Part shown: positions 5,913 through 5,984 of the stretch, piece by piece
Layout: every line of letters starts with the position of its first letter
How positions within the stretch are numbered: the first letter of the stretch is position 1
Notes under the pieces: generated by a model
Seen by the model: the letters and a program-made list of their open reading frames with translations, nothing else
The model's database searches: none
Told to the model about the DNA's origin: nothing
Program-made: the position numbers and the translations under genes
NCBI GenBank assembly: GCA_016937135.1
Contig: JAFGWO010000171.1
Coordinates: forward strand, 1-5,984
Source: Pseudomonadota bacterium
GTDB taxonomy: Bacteria; BMS3Abin14
Direction of reading: 5' to 3'
Length of the DNA stretch: 5,984 nt

Positions 5913-5984
5913 TACATAGGGTCGCCAAAAGTCCATGCCGGACTTTCGGCTTCCCGGAAAGGGAAAAGCGGGGTTTTCCCTTTC
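5913..5984 (-). repeat. Structured intergenic repeat, copy 2 (inverted, cut by the window edge)
   Basis: Read on the minus strand this matches copy 1 from about 1040 to 1112. The terminal 21 bases (5933-5913) match copy 1's right end at 15 of 21 positions. Two hairpins are kept: 5924-5934 with 5940-5950 (11 bp with one wobble, 5-nt loop) and 5957-5967 with 5974-5984 (perfect 11 bp up to the edge, 6-nt loop). Stem bases that differ from copy 1 change in pairs, while the loops differ freely. The element ends 41 bp before the thioesterase start and has the same orientation relative to its downstream gene as copy 1 has to rmuC. The rest, including the 12-bp GAATCAAGGAC-type hairpin, would lie beyond the window. 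Confidence 0.75.

Noticed and set aside
5872..5928. N-terminal extension of the thioesterase starting at ATG 5928
   Set aside because: That ATG lies inside the repeat and has no ribosome binding site; the extension does not resemble the family, whose usual start fits ATG 5871 with a strong GGAGG.

Overview
This is a GC-rich bacterial chromosomal window with ordinary gene density. It has no phage, CRISPR, insertion sequence, tRNA or rRNA. The gene set (RmuC, a YihY-type membrane protein with a C-terminal winged-helix-like tail, a bacterial acyl-ACP thioesterase, a DUF748 remnant, a DUF6429 small protein) and a structured intergenic repeat ending in TTGATGGCTTCGTAAAAAG suggest a Gram-negative deltaproteobacterium-like organism (Desulfobacterota in the broad sense). 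That placement is inference from gene content and general familiarity, not a search.

Layout, left to right. A 5'-truncated secreted polysaccharide deacetylase (2-862, +) is followed by about 90 bp with nothing recognised. Next is a 157-bp multi-hairpin repeat (956-1112), which ends 19 bp before the start codon of rmuC (1132-2394, +). A small Arg-rich protein built on a seven-residue [E/D]RR repeat follows (2457-2675, +). It converges, across a GC-rich hairpin, on a DUF6429-family gene (2743-2973, -). Directly behind the DUF6429 start lies a decayed 3' fragment of a DUF748 (AsmA-like) gene (about 3006-3748, +). It has lost its 5' part and appears to carry two one-base losses in G runs. Its end overlaps convergently the end of a two-gene minus-strand operon: acyl-ACP thioesterase (5110-5871) then a YihY/UPF0761-family protein (3737-5113), coupled by an ATGA overlap. 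A second, inverted copy of the structured repeat starts at about 5913 and runs off the right edge.

How the parts relate. The deacetylase, the DUF748 remnant, the thioesterase and the YihY protein all point at envelope or lipid functions. RmuC is a DNA-maintenance protein, and the two small proteins are of unknown function. There is no clear multi-gene defence or biosynthetic system here. The most interesting items are the repeat family, whose two copies keep their hairpins through paired substitutions, and the heptad [E/D]RR protein, whose seven repeats are all spelled with different codons.
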